64,000 nt of DNA from Maribacter aestuarii (GTDB taxonomy: Bacteria > Bacteroidota > Bacteroidia > Flavobacteriales > Flavobacteriaceae), in contig NZ_CP107031.2 in assembly GCF_027474845.2 (NCBI RefSeq), forward strand, positions 3,549,001 through 3,613,000, read 5' to 3'. Position 1 is the stretch's first letter, and each line of letters opens with the position of its first letter. A program made the position numbers and the translations under genes. Of this stretch, positions 44,898-53,618 are shown in pieces. Below the pieces are notes generated by a model, which searched no databases, was not told where the DNA came from, and saw only the letters and a list, made by a program, of their open reading frames with translations.

Positions 44898-46298
44898 ATG
44901 AAAACAACCGATAAAAAACAACGGACTATAGCCAAAGAAGTTACCCTTAACGGGGTTGGACTTCACACAGGGGAAAATGTTACCATTAAGTTTCTTCCTG
45001 CTCCGGAAAATCATGGGTATGCTTTTAAGCGCGTGGACTTGGAAGGCGAACCCATTATTGAGGCCGATGCCAATTACGTTATTAACACGCAAAGAGGAAC
45101 GAATCTGGAGAAGCGTGGAGTAAAAATTCAAACGTCAGAACATGTTCTAGCTGCCTTGGTGGGATTGGAGATTGACAATGTTCTTATTGAACTGGATTCG
45201 CCCGAGCCTCCAATAATGGATGGGTCTTCAAAATTCTTTGTAGAGGCCTTGGAGAAGGCAGGTATAGTAGAACAAGAAGCCCTGCGACAGGAGTATGTGG
45301 TAAAGGAGGTTATTTCCTATAAGGATGAAGCCACAGGGAGTGAGATAACCGTTATCCCTTCGGATGAATACCAAGTAACTACAATGGTAGACTTTGGTAC
45401 AAAGGTGTTAGGAACACAGAATGCGACACTTGAAAGGCTTTCGGATTTTAAGGCTGAAATTGCTGATGCACGTACTTTTAGTTTTTTGCACGAACTGGAG
45501 ATGTTATTGGAAAACGGACTCATCAAAGGTGGTGATTTAAATAATGCCATTGTTTATGTAGATAAGGAGATTTCAGAAGCTACTATGAAAAAATTGGAGA
45601 AGGCTTTCAATAAGAAAAAGCTTTCTGTAAAACCTAACGGAATCCTGGATAACTTAACCTTGCATCAACCCAATGAAGCTGCACGTCATAAACTGCTGGA
45701 CGTTATAGGTGATCTTGCTTTAGCAGGAAGTAGAATTAGGGGTAAAGTGATTGCAAACAAACCGGGGCATTACGTAAATACTCAATTTGCCAAAAAGATT
45801 TCACAAATTATAAAGCTGGAAAAAAGAAACAATGTCCCTACCTATGATTTGAACCAGCCTCCTTTGATGGATATCCATCAAATAATGGCCATGTTACCTC
45901 ATAGACCTCCATTTTTGCTAATAGACCGCATTCTGGAACTTTCCGACCAACATGTAGTCGGGATGAAAAATGTTACAATGAACGAGCCCTTCTTTGTGGG
46001 TCATTTTCCAGGGGCACCTGTTATGCCAGGGGTTTTGCAAGTAGAAGCAATGGCTCAAACAGGGGGAATATTGGTTTTAAGTACCGTTCCTGATCCGGAA
46101 AATTATTTGACACTTTTCATGAAAATAGACAAAGTCAAATTTAAGCAACAAGTGTTGCCCGGAGATACCTTGATTTTTCATTGTAGTTTAATATCGCCCA
46201 TAAGAAGGGGAATTTGCCACATGCAAGCTTACGCGTATGCGAACGGCAAAGTGGTGAGCGAAGCGGAAATGATGGCGCAAATAGTAAAAAGAACATAG
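44898..46298 (+). CDS. lpxC: Bifunctional LpxC-FabZ fusion
   Basis: A 466-residue fusion. The LpxC part (about 1-310) is the zinc deacetylase that commits UDP-acyl-GlcNAc to lipid A; it has GVGLHTGENVTIKF, zinc-ligand region QTSEHVLAAL, and AARHKLLDVIGDLAL with His and Asp ligands. The FabZ part (about 325-466) is the 3-hydroxyacyl-ACP dehydratase with LPHRPPFLLIDRI and the catalytic His/Glu in VGHFPGAPVMPGVLQVEAMA. The fusion is the usual Bacteroidota form. A GTG at 44892 overlaps the lpxD stop; ATG 44898 is preferred. Confidence 0.96.
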   Translation: MKTTDKKQRTIAKEVTLNGVGLHTGENVTIKFLPAPENHGYAFKRVDLEGEPIIEADANYVINTQRGTNLEKRGVKIQTSEHVLAALVGLEIDNVLIELDSPEPPIMDGSSKFFVEALEKAGIVEQEALRQEYVVKEVISYKDEATGSEITVIPSDEYQVTTMVDFGTKVLGTQNATLERLSDFKAEIADARTFSFLHELEMLLENGLIKGGDLNNAIVYVDKEISEATMKKLEKAFNKKKLSVKPNGILDNLTLHQPNEAARHKLLDVIGDLALAGSRIRGKVIANKPGHYVNTQFAKKISQIIKLEKRNNVPTYDLNQPPLMDIHQIMAMLPHRPPFLLIDRILELSDQHVVGMKNVTMNEPFFVGHFPGAPVMPGVLQVEAMAQTGGILVLSTVPDPENYLTLFMKIDKVKFKQQVLPGDTLIFHCSLISPIRRGICHMQAYAYANGKVVSEAEMMAQIVKRT

Positions 46299-46299
46299 T

Positions 46300-47085
46300 A
46301 TGAATCAGCCTTTGGCTTATATACACCCTGGTGCTAAAATTTCTAAAAATGTAGTGGTAGAACCATTTACTACCATTCACAATAACGTTACCATTGGAGA
46401 CGGTACTTGGATCGGTTCTAATGTCACGATTATGGAGGGCGCTAGAATAGGAAAAAATTGCAATATATTTCCAGGAGCAGTAATCTCTGCACCTCCCCAG
46501 GACTTAAAGTATGACGGAGAGGAAACTACGGTCGTAATTGGAAACAACACCACGATTAGGGAGTGCGCCACAATACATAAGGGTACCTCCGACCGTATGA
46601 AAACCGTTATCGGGAAGAATTGTTTAATTATGGCCTACTGTCATGTGGCCCATGACTGTTTTGTTGGCAACAACTGTATATTTTCAAACAATTCCACCCT
46701 TGCCGGTCATGTCACAATTGGTGATAACGTAATCTTAGCGGGCCTTGTAGCCGTGCATCAGTTTGTATCCATTGGCCAACATGCTTTCGTAACGGGTGGT
46801 TCTTTGGTTAGAAAAGATGTCCCACCTTATGTAAAGGCGGCTAGGGAACCTTTATCCTATGTAGGAATTAATTCCGTAGGTTTAAGAAGACGCGGGTTCG
46901 TTTCGGATAAAATAAGGGAGATTCAGAATATTTATCGCATATTGTATCAAAAGCATTACAATAATTCCCAAGCAGTACAAATTATTGAGGCTGAAATGGA
47001 AGCTACCCCGGAAAGGGATGAGATACTTCAATTCATACGAGATTCGCAAAGAGGAATAATGAAAGGTTACTTTAGTAATAGCTAG
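46300..47085 (+). CDS. lpxA: Acyl-ACP--UDP-N-acetylglucosamine O-acyltransferase LpxA
   Basis: A 261-residue hexapeptide-repeat enzyme, first step of lipid A synthesis. Family blocks include FPGAVISAPPQDLKYDGE and TIHKGTSDRMKTVIG, and the catalytic His lies in MAYCHVAHDC. The substrate-specificity region is NSTLAGHVTIGD, and the C-terminal domain begins VGINSVGLRRRGF. It follows lpxC-fabZ by one base, so lpxD, lpxC-fabZ and lpxA form one transcript and one pathway, acting at the cytoplasmic face of the inner membrane. Confidence 0.97.
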   Translation: MNQPLAYIHPGAKISKNVVVEPFTTIHNNVTIGDGTWIGSNVTIMEGARIGKNCNIFPGAVISAPPQDLKYDGEETTVVIGNNTTIRECATIHKGTSDRMKTVIGKNCLIMAYCHVAHDCFVGNNCIFSNNSTLAGHVTIGDNVILAGLVAVHQFVSIGQHAFVTGGSLVRKDVPPYVKAAREPLSYVGINSVGLRRRGFVSDKIREIQNIYRILYQKHYNNSQAVQIIEAEMEATPERDEILQFIRDSQRGIMKGYFSNS

Positions 47086-47134
47086 CATACTTTTCTTCAA
47101 AATCAATTTATAAATTCAATAGTAAAAATTAAAA

Positions 47135-47701
47135 ATGGCATCAACCTCTGATATAAGAAAAGGATTATGTATTAGGTACAACAATGATATTTATAAAATC
47201 ATTGAGTTTTTACACGTAAAACCAGGTAAAGGTCCCGCTTTTGTTAGAACAAAACTTAAGAGTGTTACTTCAGGAAAAGTATTGGACAATACATTCTCTG
47301 CGGGTCATAAAATTGAGGACGTTCGTGTGGAAACCCGGTCGTATCAATTCTTGTACGCCGATGGGGAAACGTATCATTTCATGAACACCGATGATTATAA
47401 TCAAATTACACTTCAGGAAAGTGCGCTTGATGCTCCAGGTCTTTTGAAAGAAGGAGAAGTGGTCACCATTATGTTCAACACGGAAGATAGTATGCCGTTA
47501 TCAGTTGACATGCCAGCTAGTGTGGTTTTAGAAATTACATATACGGAGCCTGGAGTAAAGGGGAATACGGCTACCAATGCTACAAAGCCTGCGAAAGTTG
47601 AAACTGGGGCAGAAATTAATGTCCCCTTGTTTATTAACGAAGGCGATAAAATAAAGGTGGATACCTCTAGCGGATCATATATGGAACGGGTAAAAGAATA
47701 A
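47135..47701 (+). CDS. efp: Elongation factor P
   Basis: A 188-residue three-domain (KOW, OB, OB) translation factor that relieves ribosome stalling at polyproline. The KOW-domain loop is HVKPGKGPAFVRTKLK, in which the tip lysine is the modification site in other species. The conserved C-terminal signature NVPLFINEGDKIKVDTSSGSYMERV is complete. No modifying enzyme gene (epmA/ymfI-like) is nearby. It lies between lpxA and the lpxD paralogue, as in many flavobacteria. Confidence 0.97.
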   Translation: MASTSDIRKGLCIRYNNDIYKIIEFLHVKPGKGPAFVRTKLKSVTSGKVLDNTFSAGHKIEDVRVETRSYQFLYADGETYHFMNTDDYNQITLQESALDAPGLLKEGEVVTIMFNTEDSMPLSVDMPASVVLEITYTEPGVKGNTATNATKPAKVETGAEINVPLFINEGDKIKVDTSSGSYMERVKE

Positions 47702-47705
47702 GCAA

Positions 47706-48641
47706 GTGAAGTTTCCCACTACGTTCACTCTAAAACAGATTTCCGAGATAATTGACGTTGATTATGTAGGGGATGCTGCTTTTCCTGTATTTGGCATGAA
47801 CGAAATTCATGTGGTAGAAGAAGGTGATATTGTATTTGTGGATCATCCAAAATACTATGACAAAGCTTTGGCCTCAAAAGCTACCATCATACTCATAAAT
47901 AAAAAAGTTGATTGCCCAGAGGGTAAGGCCCTATTAATCTCTACGGATCCTTTTAGCGATTTCAATAAACTTTCTAATTACTTTAAGCCTTTTGTAAGGG
48001 CTAATAAGTCAATTGCAGATTCGGCATCAATAGGTGAAGGAACCGTTATTCAACCCAATGTTTTTATAGGTAATAATGTAAAAATCGGTAATAATTGTCG
48101 AATTCATTCCAATGTGGCTATTTATGATAATTGCATCATAGGTAACAACGTCACCATTCATGCAGGTAGTGTTCTTGGGGCGGACGCGTTTTATTATAAG
48201 AACAGACCCGATGGTTTCGACAAACTAATTTCCGGAGGCAGGGTAGTTTTGGAAGATGATGTAGATTTGGGGGCACTATGTACTATTGATCGCGGGGTAA
48301 CCGGTGACACGACAATTGGAAAAGGTACGAAGTTGGATAATCAAGTTCACGTGGGACATGATACTGTAATTGGTAAAAAATGTCTTATCGCTTCCCAAAC
48401 CGGAATAGCGGGTTGCGTAATCATCGAGGACGAAGTTACCCTTTGGGGACAGGTAGGGACAAACAGCGGAATTACCATTGGAAAAAAAGCAGTGATTATG
48501 GGTCAAACCGGAGTCACTAAGTCAGTTATAGGTGGTAAAAGTTATTTTGGAACACCCATAGAAGAATCTAGAGAAAAATTAAAACAACTTGCATACGTCA
48601 AAAAAATACCGGGCATAATTGAGCAATTGAAAAATAATTAG
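47706..48641 (+). CDS. LpxD-like hexapeptide acyltransferase (second paralogue)
   Basis: A 311-residue protein related to LpxD, with an N-terminal uridine-binding-like domain (about 1-95) and a beta-helix with [16 protein letters not shown] and [20 protein letters not shown]. The catalytic-type histidine is kept in [10 protein letters not shown]. However, the position of the second conserved histidine (VGHIVIG in LpxD at 43879) reads NSGITIG here. The GTG start follows efp by four bases. It is shorter by about 26 residues. The acyl acceptor may differ from that of canonical LpxD. Confidence 0.85.
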   Translation: MKFPTTFTLKQISEIIDVDYVGDAAFPVFGMNEIHVVEEGDIVFVDHPKYYDKALASKATIILINKKVDCPEGKALLISTDPFSDFNKLSNYFKPFVRANKSIADSASIGEGTVIQPNVFIGNNVKIGNNCRIHSNVAIYDNCIIGNNVTIHAGSVLGADAFYYKNRPDGFDKLISGGRVVLEDDVDLGALCTIDRGVTGDTTIGKGTKLDNQVHVGHDTVIGKKCLIASQTGIAGCVIIEDEVTLWGQVGTNSGITIGKKAVIMGQTGVTKSVIGGKSYFGTPIEESREKLKQLAYVKKIPGIIEQLKNN

Positions 48642-48675
48642 AGCAAGAATACTTTACAATTCATGGTTAAACCTA

Positions 48676-48683
48676 TATTTTTG
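48676..48683 (+). promoter_or_regulatory. -7 promoter element of sucD
   Basis: TATTTTTG, an exact TANNTTTG match, 28 bases before the sucD ATG. Confidence 0.5.
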
Positions 48684-48711
48684 TTCTCTTAAAATAAAAA
48701 CCAACAGCAGT

Positions 48712-49584
48712 ATGAGCGTTTTAGTCAACAAGGATTCCAAAATAATTGTTCAAGGATTTACCGGTAGCGAAGGTACTTTTCACGCTGAGCAAATGATAGA
48801 ATACGGTACCAATATTGTCGGCGGAGTAACACCGGGCAAAGGTGGACAAGAACATTTGGGAAAACCAGTTTTTAATACGGTAGAGGAGGCTGTTGAGAAG
48901 GTAGGCGCGGATACCACCATTATATTTGTACCTCCTGCATTTGCAGCCGATGCCATTATGGAAGCTGCAAGTGCTGGAATTAAGGTCATTATTACCATAA
49001 CGGAAGGAATTCCCGTTGCGGATATGGTAAAGGCCTCTAATTATATAAAAAATAAGGATTGCAGACTGGTTGGACCAAACTGCCCTGGAGTTATTACCCC
49101 AGGTGAAGCAAAAGTGGGCATTATGCCAGGTTTTGTTTTTAAGAAAGGTAATGTGGGTATTGTTTCCAAATCGGGAACCCTTACTTATGAAGCAGCGGAT
49201 CAGGTAGTACGACAAGGTTTGGGTATAACAACGGCCATTGGCATTGGAGGTGACCCAATTATCGGAACTACGACCAAAGAAGCAGTTGAGCTATTAATTA
49301 ACGATCCTGAGACGGAATGCGTCGTGATGATTGGAGAAATAGGCGGTCAGTTAGAAGCCGATGCAGCCAAATGGTATAAGGAAAGTGGTAGCAAAAAACC
49401 AGTGGTTGGTTTTATAGCCGGTGAAACGGCCCCTGCAGGACGCACCATGGGACACGCTGGAGCCATTGTAGGAGGCAGTGACGATACGGCGCAGGCTAAA
49501 AAGAAAATTATGCGCGAACATGGCATTCATGTAGTGGATTCCCCTGCAGAAATAGGAAAGAAAGTTAAGGAAGTCATGGGCTAA
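48712..49584 (+). CDS. sucD: Succinyl-CoA synthetase alpha subunit SucD
   Basis: A 290-residue alpha subunit of the citric-acid-cycle enzyme interconverting succinyl-CoA and succinate with NTP formation. The CoA-binding Rossmann start is [17 protein letters not shown], and [21 protein letters not shown] is the family signature. The phosphohistidine is in [17 protein letters not shown]. The beta subunit gene (sucC) is not in this window, which is common in Bacteroidota. A strong terminator follows. Confidence 0.97.
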   Translation: MSVLVNKDSKIIVQGFTGSEGTFHAEQMIEYGTNIVGGVTPGKGGQEHLGKPVFNTVEEAVEKVGADTTIIFVPPAFAADAIMEAASAGIKVIITITEGIPVADMVKASNYIKNKDCRLVGPNCPGVITPGEAKVGIMPGFVFKKGNVGIVSKSGTLTYEAADQVVRQGLGITTAIGIGGDPIIGTTTKEAVELLINDPETECVVMIGEIGGQLEADAAKWYKESGSKKPVVGFIAGETAPAGRTMGHAGAIVGGSDDTAQAKKKIMREHGIHVVDSPAEIGKKVKEVMG

Positions 49585-49604
49585 AAACCCGTTAAATCTA
49601 TAAT

Positions 49605-49632
49605 AAATCCCGTTTTACGCGGGATTTTTTTT
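49605..49632 (+). terminator. Terminator after sucD
   Basis: An 8-bp stem AAATCCCG/CGGGATTT (49605-49612 with 49620-49627, seven-base loop) followed by a run of T. Confidence 0.86.
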
Positions 49633-49654
49633 CGCCTATATATCAAACAAAACT

Positions 49655-49662
49655 TATATTTG
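49655..49662 (+). promoter_or_regulatory. -7 promoter element of fabG
   Basis: TATATTTG, an exact TANNTTTG match, 27 bases before the fabG ATG. Confidence 0.5.
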
Positions 49663-49689
49663 ATAAACCCGAAATAAATCAAACAATTT

Positions 49690-50439
49690 ATGAAGCTCTT
49701 AGAAGGAAAAAATGTAATCATTACAGGTGCTAGTCGCGGAATCGGAATGGGTATTGCCAAGGTTTTTGCCGAACATGGTGCGAATATCGCCTTTACGTAC
49801 AGTTCCAGTGAAGCTCCAGCTTTGGAATTGGAGAAAGAGCTTAAATCGAGTGGGGTGAAAGCTAAGGCATACAAGAGTAATGCTGCGAGTTTTGATGAAG
49901 CGGAAGCGCTTGTTCAGAAGGTTTTAGAAGATTTTGATGGGGTAATTGACGTACTTATTAATAATGCCGGCATTACGAAAGACAATCTCTTAATGCGCAT
50001 GTCCGAGGCCGATTTTGATACGGTTATAGAGATTAATCTGAAGTCCGTATTTAACATGACGAAAGCGGTACAAAGAACGTTACTCAAGCAAAGACATGGT
50101 TCCATAATAAACATGAGTAGCGTAGTAGGGGTAAAAGGTAATGCCGGGCAAGCAAATTATGCAGCCTCAAAAGCCGGAATGATCGGTTTTACTAAATCTA
50201 TAGCCCTAGAATTAGGGTCCCGGAACATTCGATGCAACGCAATTGCTCCAGGTTTCATTGAAACGGAAATGACAGATAAATTGGATGAAAAAACCGTTCA
50301 GGGATGGAGGGATGCTATCCCCTTGAAGCGTGGTGGATCTACCGAAGACATTGCAAACGCCTGTTTATTCTTCGCATCGGACTTATCTGCATATGTTACC
50401 GGACAGGTGCTAAATGTAGATGGAGGAATGCTTACCTAG
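49690..50439 (+). CDS. fabG: 3-oxoacyl-ACP reductase FabG
   Basis: A 249-residue short-chain dehydrogenase/reductase that reduces 3-oxoacyl-ACP in fatty acid elongation. The cofactor motif is ITGASRGIGMGIAK, the catalytic Ser lies in INMSSVVGVKGNAGQANY, and the Tyr/Lys pair is YAASKAG. The C-terminal MTDKLDEKTVQ and GQVLNVDGGML are FabG-like. Cytoplasmic tetramer by family knowledge. It has its own promoter after the sucD terminator. Confidence 0.94.
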   Translation: MKLLEGKNVIITGASRGIGMGIAKVFAEHGANIAFTYSSSEAPALELEKELKSSGVKAKAYKSNAASFDEAEALVQKVLEDFDGVIDVLINNAGITKDNLLMRMSEADFDTVIEINLKSVFNMTKAVQRTLLKQRHGSIINMSSVVGVKGNAGQANYAASKAGMIGFTKSIALELGSRNIRCNAIAPGFIETEMTDKLDEKTVQGWRDAIPLKRGGSTEDIANACLFFASDLSAYVTGQVLNVDGGMLT

Positions 50440-50516
50440 TTGTTCACCACAAACCTTCGAGTTGACCAGATTATTTCGAACGGTTCTAGGTTGACAAACA
50501 ATTCAATCGCATAATT

Positions 50517-52544
50517 ATGCAAACAGAAACGGTACTATTGATAATTTTGGCTGCAATAGTGGCTGTAGCAATAGTGCTTCTCCAATATTTTTATAAGGCA
50601 AAACGAAAAGGCGGACTAACTCTTCTTTTATCTTTTCTGCGTTTTATTGGAATCTTTGGGCTGTTAGTATTGCTTATAAACCCAAAGTTTACCAAAACAA
50701 CATATACCGTAGAAAAGCCTACGCTGGCTGTGCTCGTAGATAATTCCTCCTCTCTCGAGCAAGAAGAAGCGACCATTAGTGAAATAGTAGAGAAAATTCA
50801 GCAGTCATCGGTACTGACCGATAGGTTTGAACTGGATTTCTATTCTTTTGGTCCTGAACTTAAAACATTGGATTCGCTCTCCTTTAATGAGAAACAGACG
50901 AATATCAGCAAATCGTTGAATCTTCTAGCATCCACTTATCTTAACCAAAAGACCGCCGTAGTTCTTATTTCCGATGGAAATCAAACCATTGGCCAAGACT
51001 ATGTTTTTGCTAACCGAAAGAGGGGTCCATCCGTCTATACGGTGACGGTGGGTGATACTACCAAATATGAGGATTTGAATATTGGACCTATCAATACCAA
51101 CACCTATGCTTTTTTAAAGAATAAGTATCCGGTGGAAACTTATGTTACCTATCAGGGTACAGGAAACATTACTTCCGTTGTCACGATTTCTGTGAATGGA
51201 AAAATAGTCTCTGAGGAATCGATCAAGCTTTCAGAAACGGATAATCTAAAGAATATCAACACTTTCATTGACGCTGATGCTATTGGATTAAAAAGCATTA
51301 AAGTAGAGATCAAACCACTAGCGACGGAAAGAAATACGTTAAACAATGTACGTGAGACCTCTGTAGAAGTGATAGACGAAAAAACAAATGTTGGTTTAAT
51401 TTCAGAAATTTTGCATCCAGATCTTGGAGCGCTCAAAAAAGCCATACAAAGCAACGAACAGCGCGTAGTAAATATACTGGAACCATACGCGGACAATGGT
51501 TTGTTGGAAGAAATAGATGTATTCATACTCTATCAACCCTCCACTTCTTTCAAAAATGTCTTTGAATTCATAGAACAAAAGAAATCCAATAGGCTCATCG
51601 TCACTGGAGCGAATACCGATTTTTATTTCTTGAACACGATACAAAGTGATTTTGAAATAGAAAGTGGTTATCCTGAGCAAGAGATTTTTGGCAATCTCAA
51701 TAAGGGGTTTTCAAAATTTGATATTACCGATTTTGACATGACCGATTTTCCTCCGCTCGTAAGTGATGCGGGTCCTATAAATTTGGTCTTTTCCCCAGAA
51801 GCTCTATTGAATATGGAGATAAAGGGACTGGAAATGGATACTCCATTACTCTCCTTGTGGGAAACCGATTCCATGAAAAAAGGACTATTGATTGGAGAAG
51901 GAATTTGGAAATGGAGAATTCAGGACTACCGAAATTCGGGGAATTTTTCAAACTTCGATGAGTTTGTAGGTAAGATAATGCGTTACCTGGCAACCACTGA
52001 GGGGAAAGACCGTTTGAACGTGGAATATAATACAAGGTATGAAGGTGTCAGTGAAGCCTATATTACTGCCACTTATTTTGATGAAGCTTATATTTTTGAT
52101 ATCAATGCCATTTTGGAGATTTCAATAACAAACAAGGAAACTAAGCAAATCCAAGACATGCCCATGGTTTTAAAAAACGGATATTTTGAAGCGGATTTGA
52201 CCAATTTAACACCTGGTGAATACAGCTTTAAGGTTTCTGTTGCTAATGAGGGGTTTTCTGAATCAGGAAGTTTTATCATTTCGGATTTTGATATTGAAAA
52301 GCAATTCGTTTCCAGCAATTATAAAAAGATGGCACAACTTTCTGCCAATACAGGGGGTCAACATCACTTCCCTTCCCAATTGGATGAGCTTTTGAACAAT
52401 TTTACTTCCAATCAAGAATACTTACCCACTCAAAAAGGCACCGAAAATGTCGTATCTTTGATAAATTATAAAATACTACTGATTATAATAGTGCTGGCAT
52501 TCGCCGCAGAGTGGTTTATCAGAAAATTTAACGGATTAATTTAA
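50517..52544 (+). CDS. VWA-like membrane protein of unknown function
   Basis: A 675-residue protein with two N-terminal membrane helices (about 6-25 and 34-54), a von Willebrand A-like domain beginning LAVLVDNSSSLEQEE near residue 76 (MIDAS-like DNSSS) and VLISDGN near residue 150, beta-sandwich repeats, and a C-terminal membrane helix (INYKILLIIIVLAFAAEWFI). The large middle part faces the periplasm. Similar flavobacterial proteins exist without assigned function. It precedes a prohibitin gene by 13 bases, so a membrane-complex partnership is possible. Confidence 0.82.
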   Translation: MQTETVLLIILAAIVAVAIVLLQYFYKAKRKGGLTLLLSFLRFIGIFGLLVLLINPKFTKTTYTVEKPTLAVLVDNSSSLEQEEATISEIVEKIQQSSVLTDRFELDFYSFGPELKTLDSLSFNEKQTNISKSLNLLASTYLNQKTAVVLISDGNQTIGQDYVFANRKRGPSVYTVTVGDTTKYEDLNIGPINTNTYAFLKNKYPVETYVTYQGTGNITSVVTISVNGKIVSEESIKLSETDNLKNINTFIDADAIGLKSIKVEIKPLATERNTLNNVRETSVEVIDEKTNVGLISEILHPDLGALKKAIQSNEQRVVNILEPYADNGLLEEIDVFILYQPSTSFKNVFEFIEQKKSNRLIVTGANTDFYFLNTIQSDFEIESGYPEQEIFGNLNKGFSKFDITDFDMTDFPPLVSDAGPINLVFSPEALLNMEIKGLEMDTPLLSLWETDSMKKGLLIGEGIWKWRIQDYRNSGNFSNFDEFVGKIMRYLATTEGKDRLNVEYNTRYEGVSEAYITATYFDEAYIFDINAILEISITNKETKQIQDMPMVLKNGYFEADLTNLTPGEYSFKVSVANEGFSESGSFIISDFDIEKQFVSSNYKKMAQLSANTGGQHHFPSQLDELLNNFTSNQEYLPTQKGTENVVSLINYKILLIIIVLAFAAEWFIRKFNGLI

Positions 52545-52557
52545 AAATAAGATACTA

Positions 52558-53373
52558 ATGGACAAATTACCAAAGATTGCCTTACCAGCTATTTTCATTT
52601 TAATAGTTTTAGTGATACTAATTTCCAAATCCGCCGTCACCATTGGATCGGGTGAAGCTGGTGTGCTGTACAAGACTTTTGGAGGAGGGGTAGTAACAGA
52701 GGAACCTCCGATGGGTGAAGGCTTCCATATTGTTGCACCTTGGAATAAAGTTTTCATTTATGAAGTAAGACAACAAGAAGTTTTTGAGAAGATGCAAGTA
52801 CTCTCTTCAAACGGATTGGAAATCAAGTTGGATGCCTCAGCATGGTTTGAGCCAAAAAGAGAGTTTTTGGGTAAACTGCACCAAGAAAAGGGCACGGAAT
52901 ACATACAACGTGTATTATTACCCACGATACGTTCAGCAGCAAGAAGTGTGGTTGGCCGTTATACTCCAGAGCAACTCTATTCTAGTAAAAGGGATGCCAT
53001 ACAGGCCGAGATTTACGAAGAAACCAAAAAAATTGTGGATGGTCAATATATTCAATTGAATGAGGTGTTGGTTCGTGACGTTACTTTACCTGCTACTATC
53101 AAGGAAGCGATCGAACGAAAGTTAAAACAAGAGCAGGAATCGTTAGAATATGAGTTTAGATTGGTTACAGCACAAAAAGAAGCTGAAAAAGTAACCATCG
53201 AAGCTCAAGGTAAAGCGGACGCCAACAGAATTTTAAGTGCTTCACTAACCGATAAAATTTTACAGGACAAGGGTATAGATGCTACTTTAGAACTATCAAA
53301 ATCACCTAATGCCAAGGTAGTCATTGTGGGTAGCGGAGATTCTGGACTTCCACTAATTTTGGGAAATAATTAA
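52558..53373 (+). CDS. Prohibitin/SPFH family membrane protein
   Basis: A 271-residue SPFH-domain protein with one N-terminal transmembrane helix (about 8-26). A prohibitin-type domain follows: GSGEAGVLYKTFGGGVV, then GEGFHIVAPWNKVFIYEVRQQE, and a helix TIRSAARSVVGRYTPEQLYS. The C-terminal coiled coil is rich in Glu/Ala/Lys (RLVTAQKEAEKVTIEAQGKA). Such proteins form ring scaffolds in membranes and modulate FtsH-type proteases. It is probably cotranscribed with the VWA protein upstream. A his-operon promoter begins just after it. Confidence 0.93.
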   Translation: MDKLPKIALPAIFILIVLVILISKSAVTIGSGEAGVLYKTFGGGVVTEEPPMGEGFHIVAPWNKVFIYEVRQQEVFEKMQVLSSNGLEIKLDASAWFEPKREFLGKLHQEKGTEYIQRVLLPTIRSAARSVVGRYTPEQLYSSKRDAIQAEIYEETKKIVDGQYIQLNEVLVRDVTLPATIKEAIERKLKQEQESLEYEFRLVTAQKEAEKVTIEAQGKADANRILSASLTDKILQDKGIDATLELSKSPNAKVVIVGSGDSGLPLILGNN

Positions 53374-53425
53374 AATTCCGGTTAATCATAGGGAAAACTC
53401 ATTTAGTTTATTTTTGAACTATTCT

Positions 53426-53456
53426 TTTGAGAAATCGAAAATAGATTTTACTTTTA
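53426..53456 (+). promoter_or_regulatory. Promoter of the his operon
   Basis: TTTG at 53426-53429, a 19-bp spacer and TACTTTTA at 53449-53456 (seven of eight to TANNTTTG). The predicted start is next to the leader-peptide ATG at 53464. Confidence 0.68.
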
Positions 53457-53463
53457 CATCATT

Positions 53464-53517
53464 ATGAGATACAAAACTACACATCATCATTTCCATATAC
53501 ACGCTCTGGCGAGTTAG
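53464..53517 (+). CDS. hisL: His operon leader peptide (HisL-like)
   Basis: A 17-residue frame reading MRYKTTHHHFHIHALAS with five histidines among residues 7-13. It begins at the predicted transcript start and its stop lies 30 bases before a strong terminator hairpin, which in turn precedes hisG. This is the layout of a histidine attenuator: ribosome stalling at scarce His-tRNA would change the fold of the leader RNA and permit read-through. I recognise the principle from enterobacterial his operons, but the sequence is different. No antiterminator partner was found by eye. Confidence 0.85.
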   Translation: MRYKTTHHHFHIHALAS

Positions 53518-53546
53518 GAATGTATTGTAGTAGTGCAACATATTTT

Positions 53547-53582
53547 AAAACCCGTTTGAGCCATCAAACGGGTTTTGTTTTT
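53547..53582 (+). terminator. His-operon attenuator terminator
   Basis: A perfect 12-bp stem AAAACCCGTTTG/CAAACGGGTTTT (53547-53558 with 53565-53576, six-base loop) followed by a T-rich stretch. It lies between the His-rich leader peptide and hisG, with no gene end before it that would need a terminator except the leader. Confidence 0.85.
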
Positions 53583-53618
53583 AATCTATTTTGATTGTTC
53601 GAACACCATATCAGAAAA

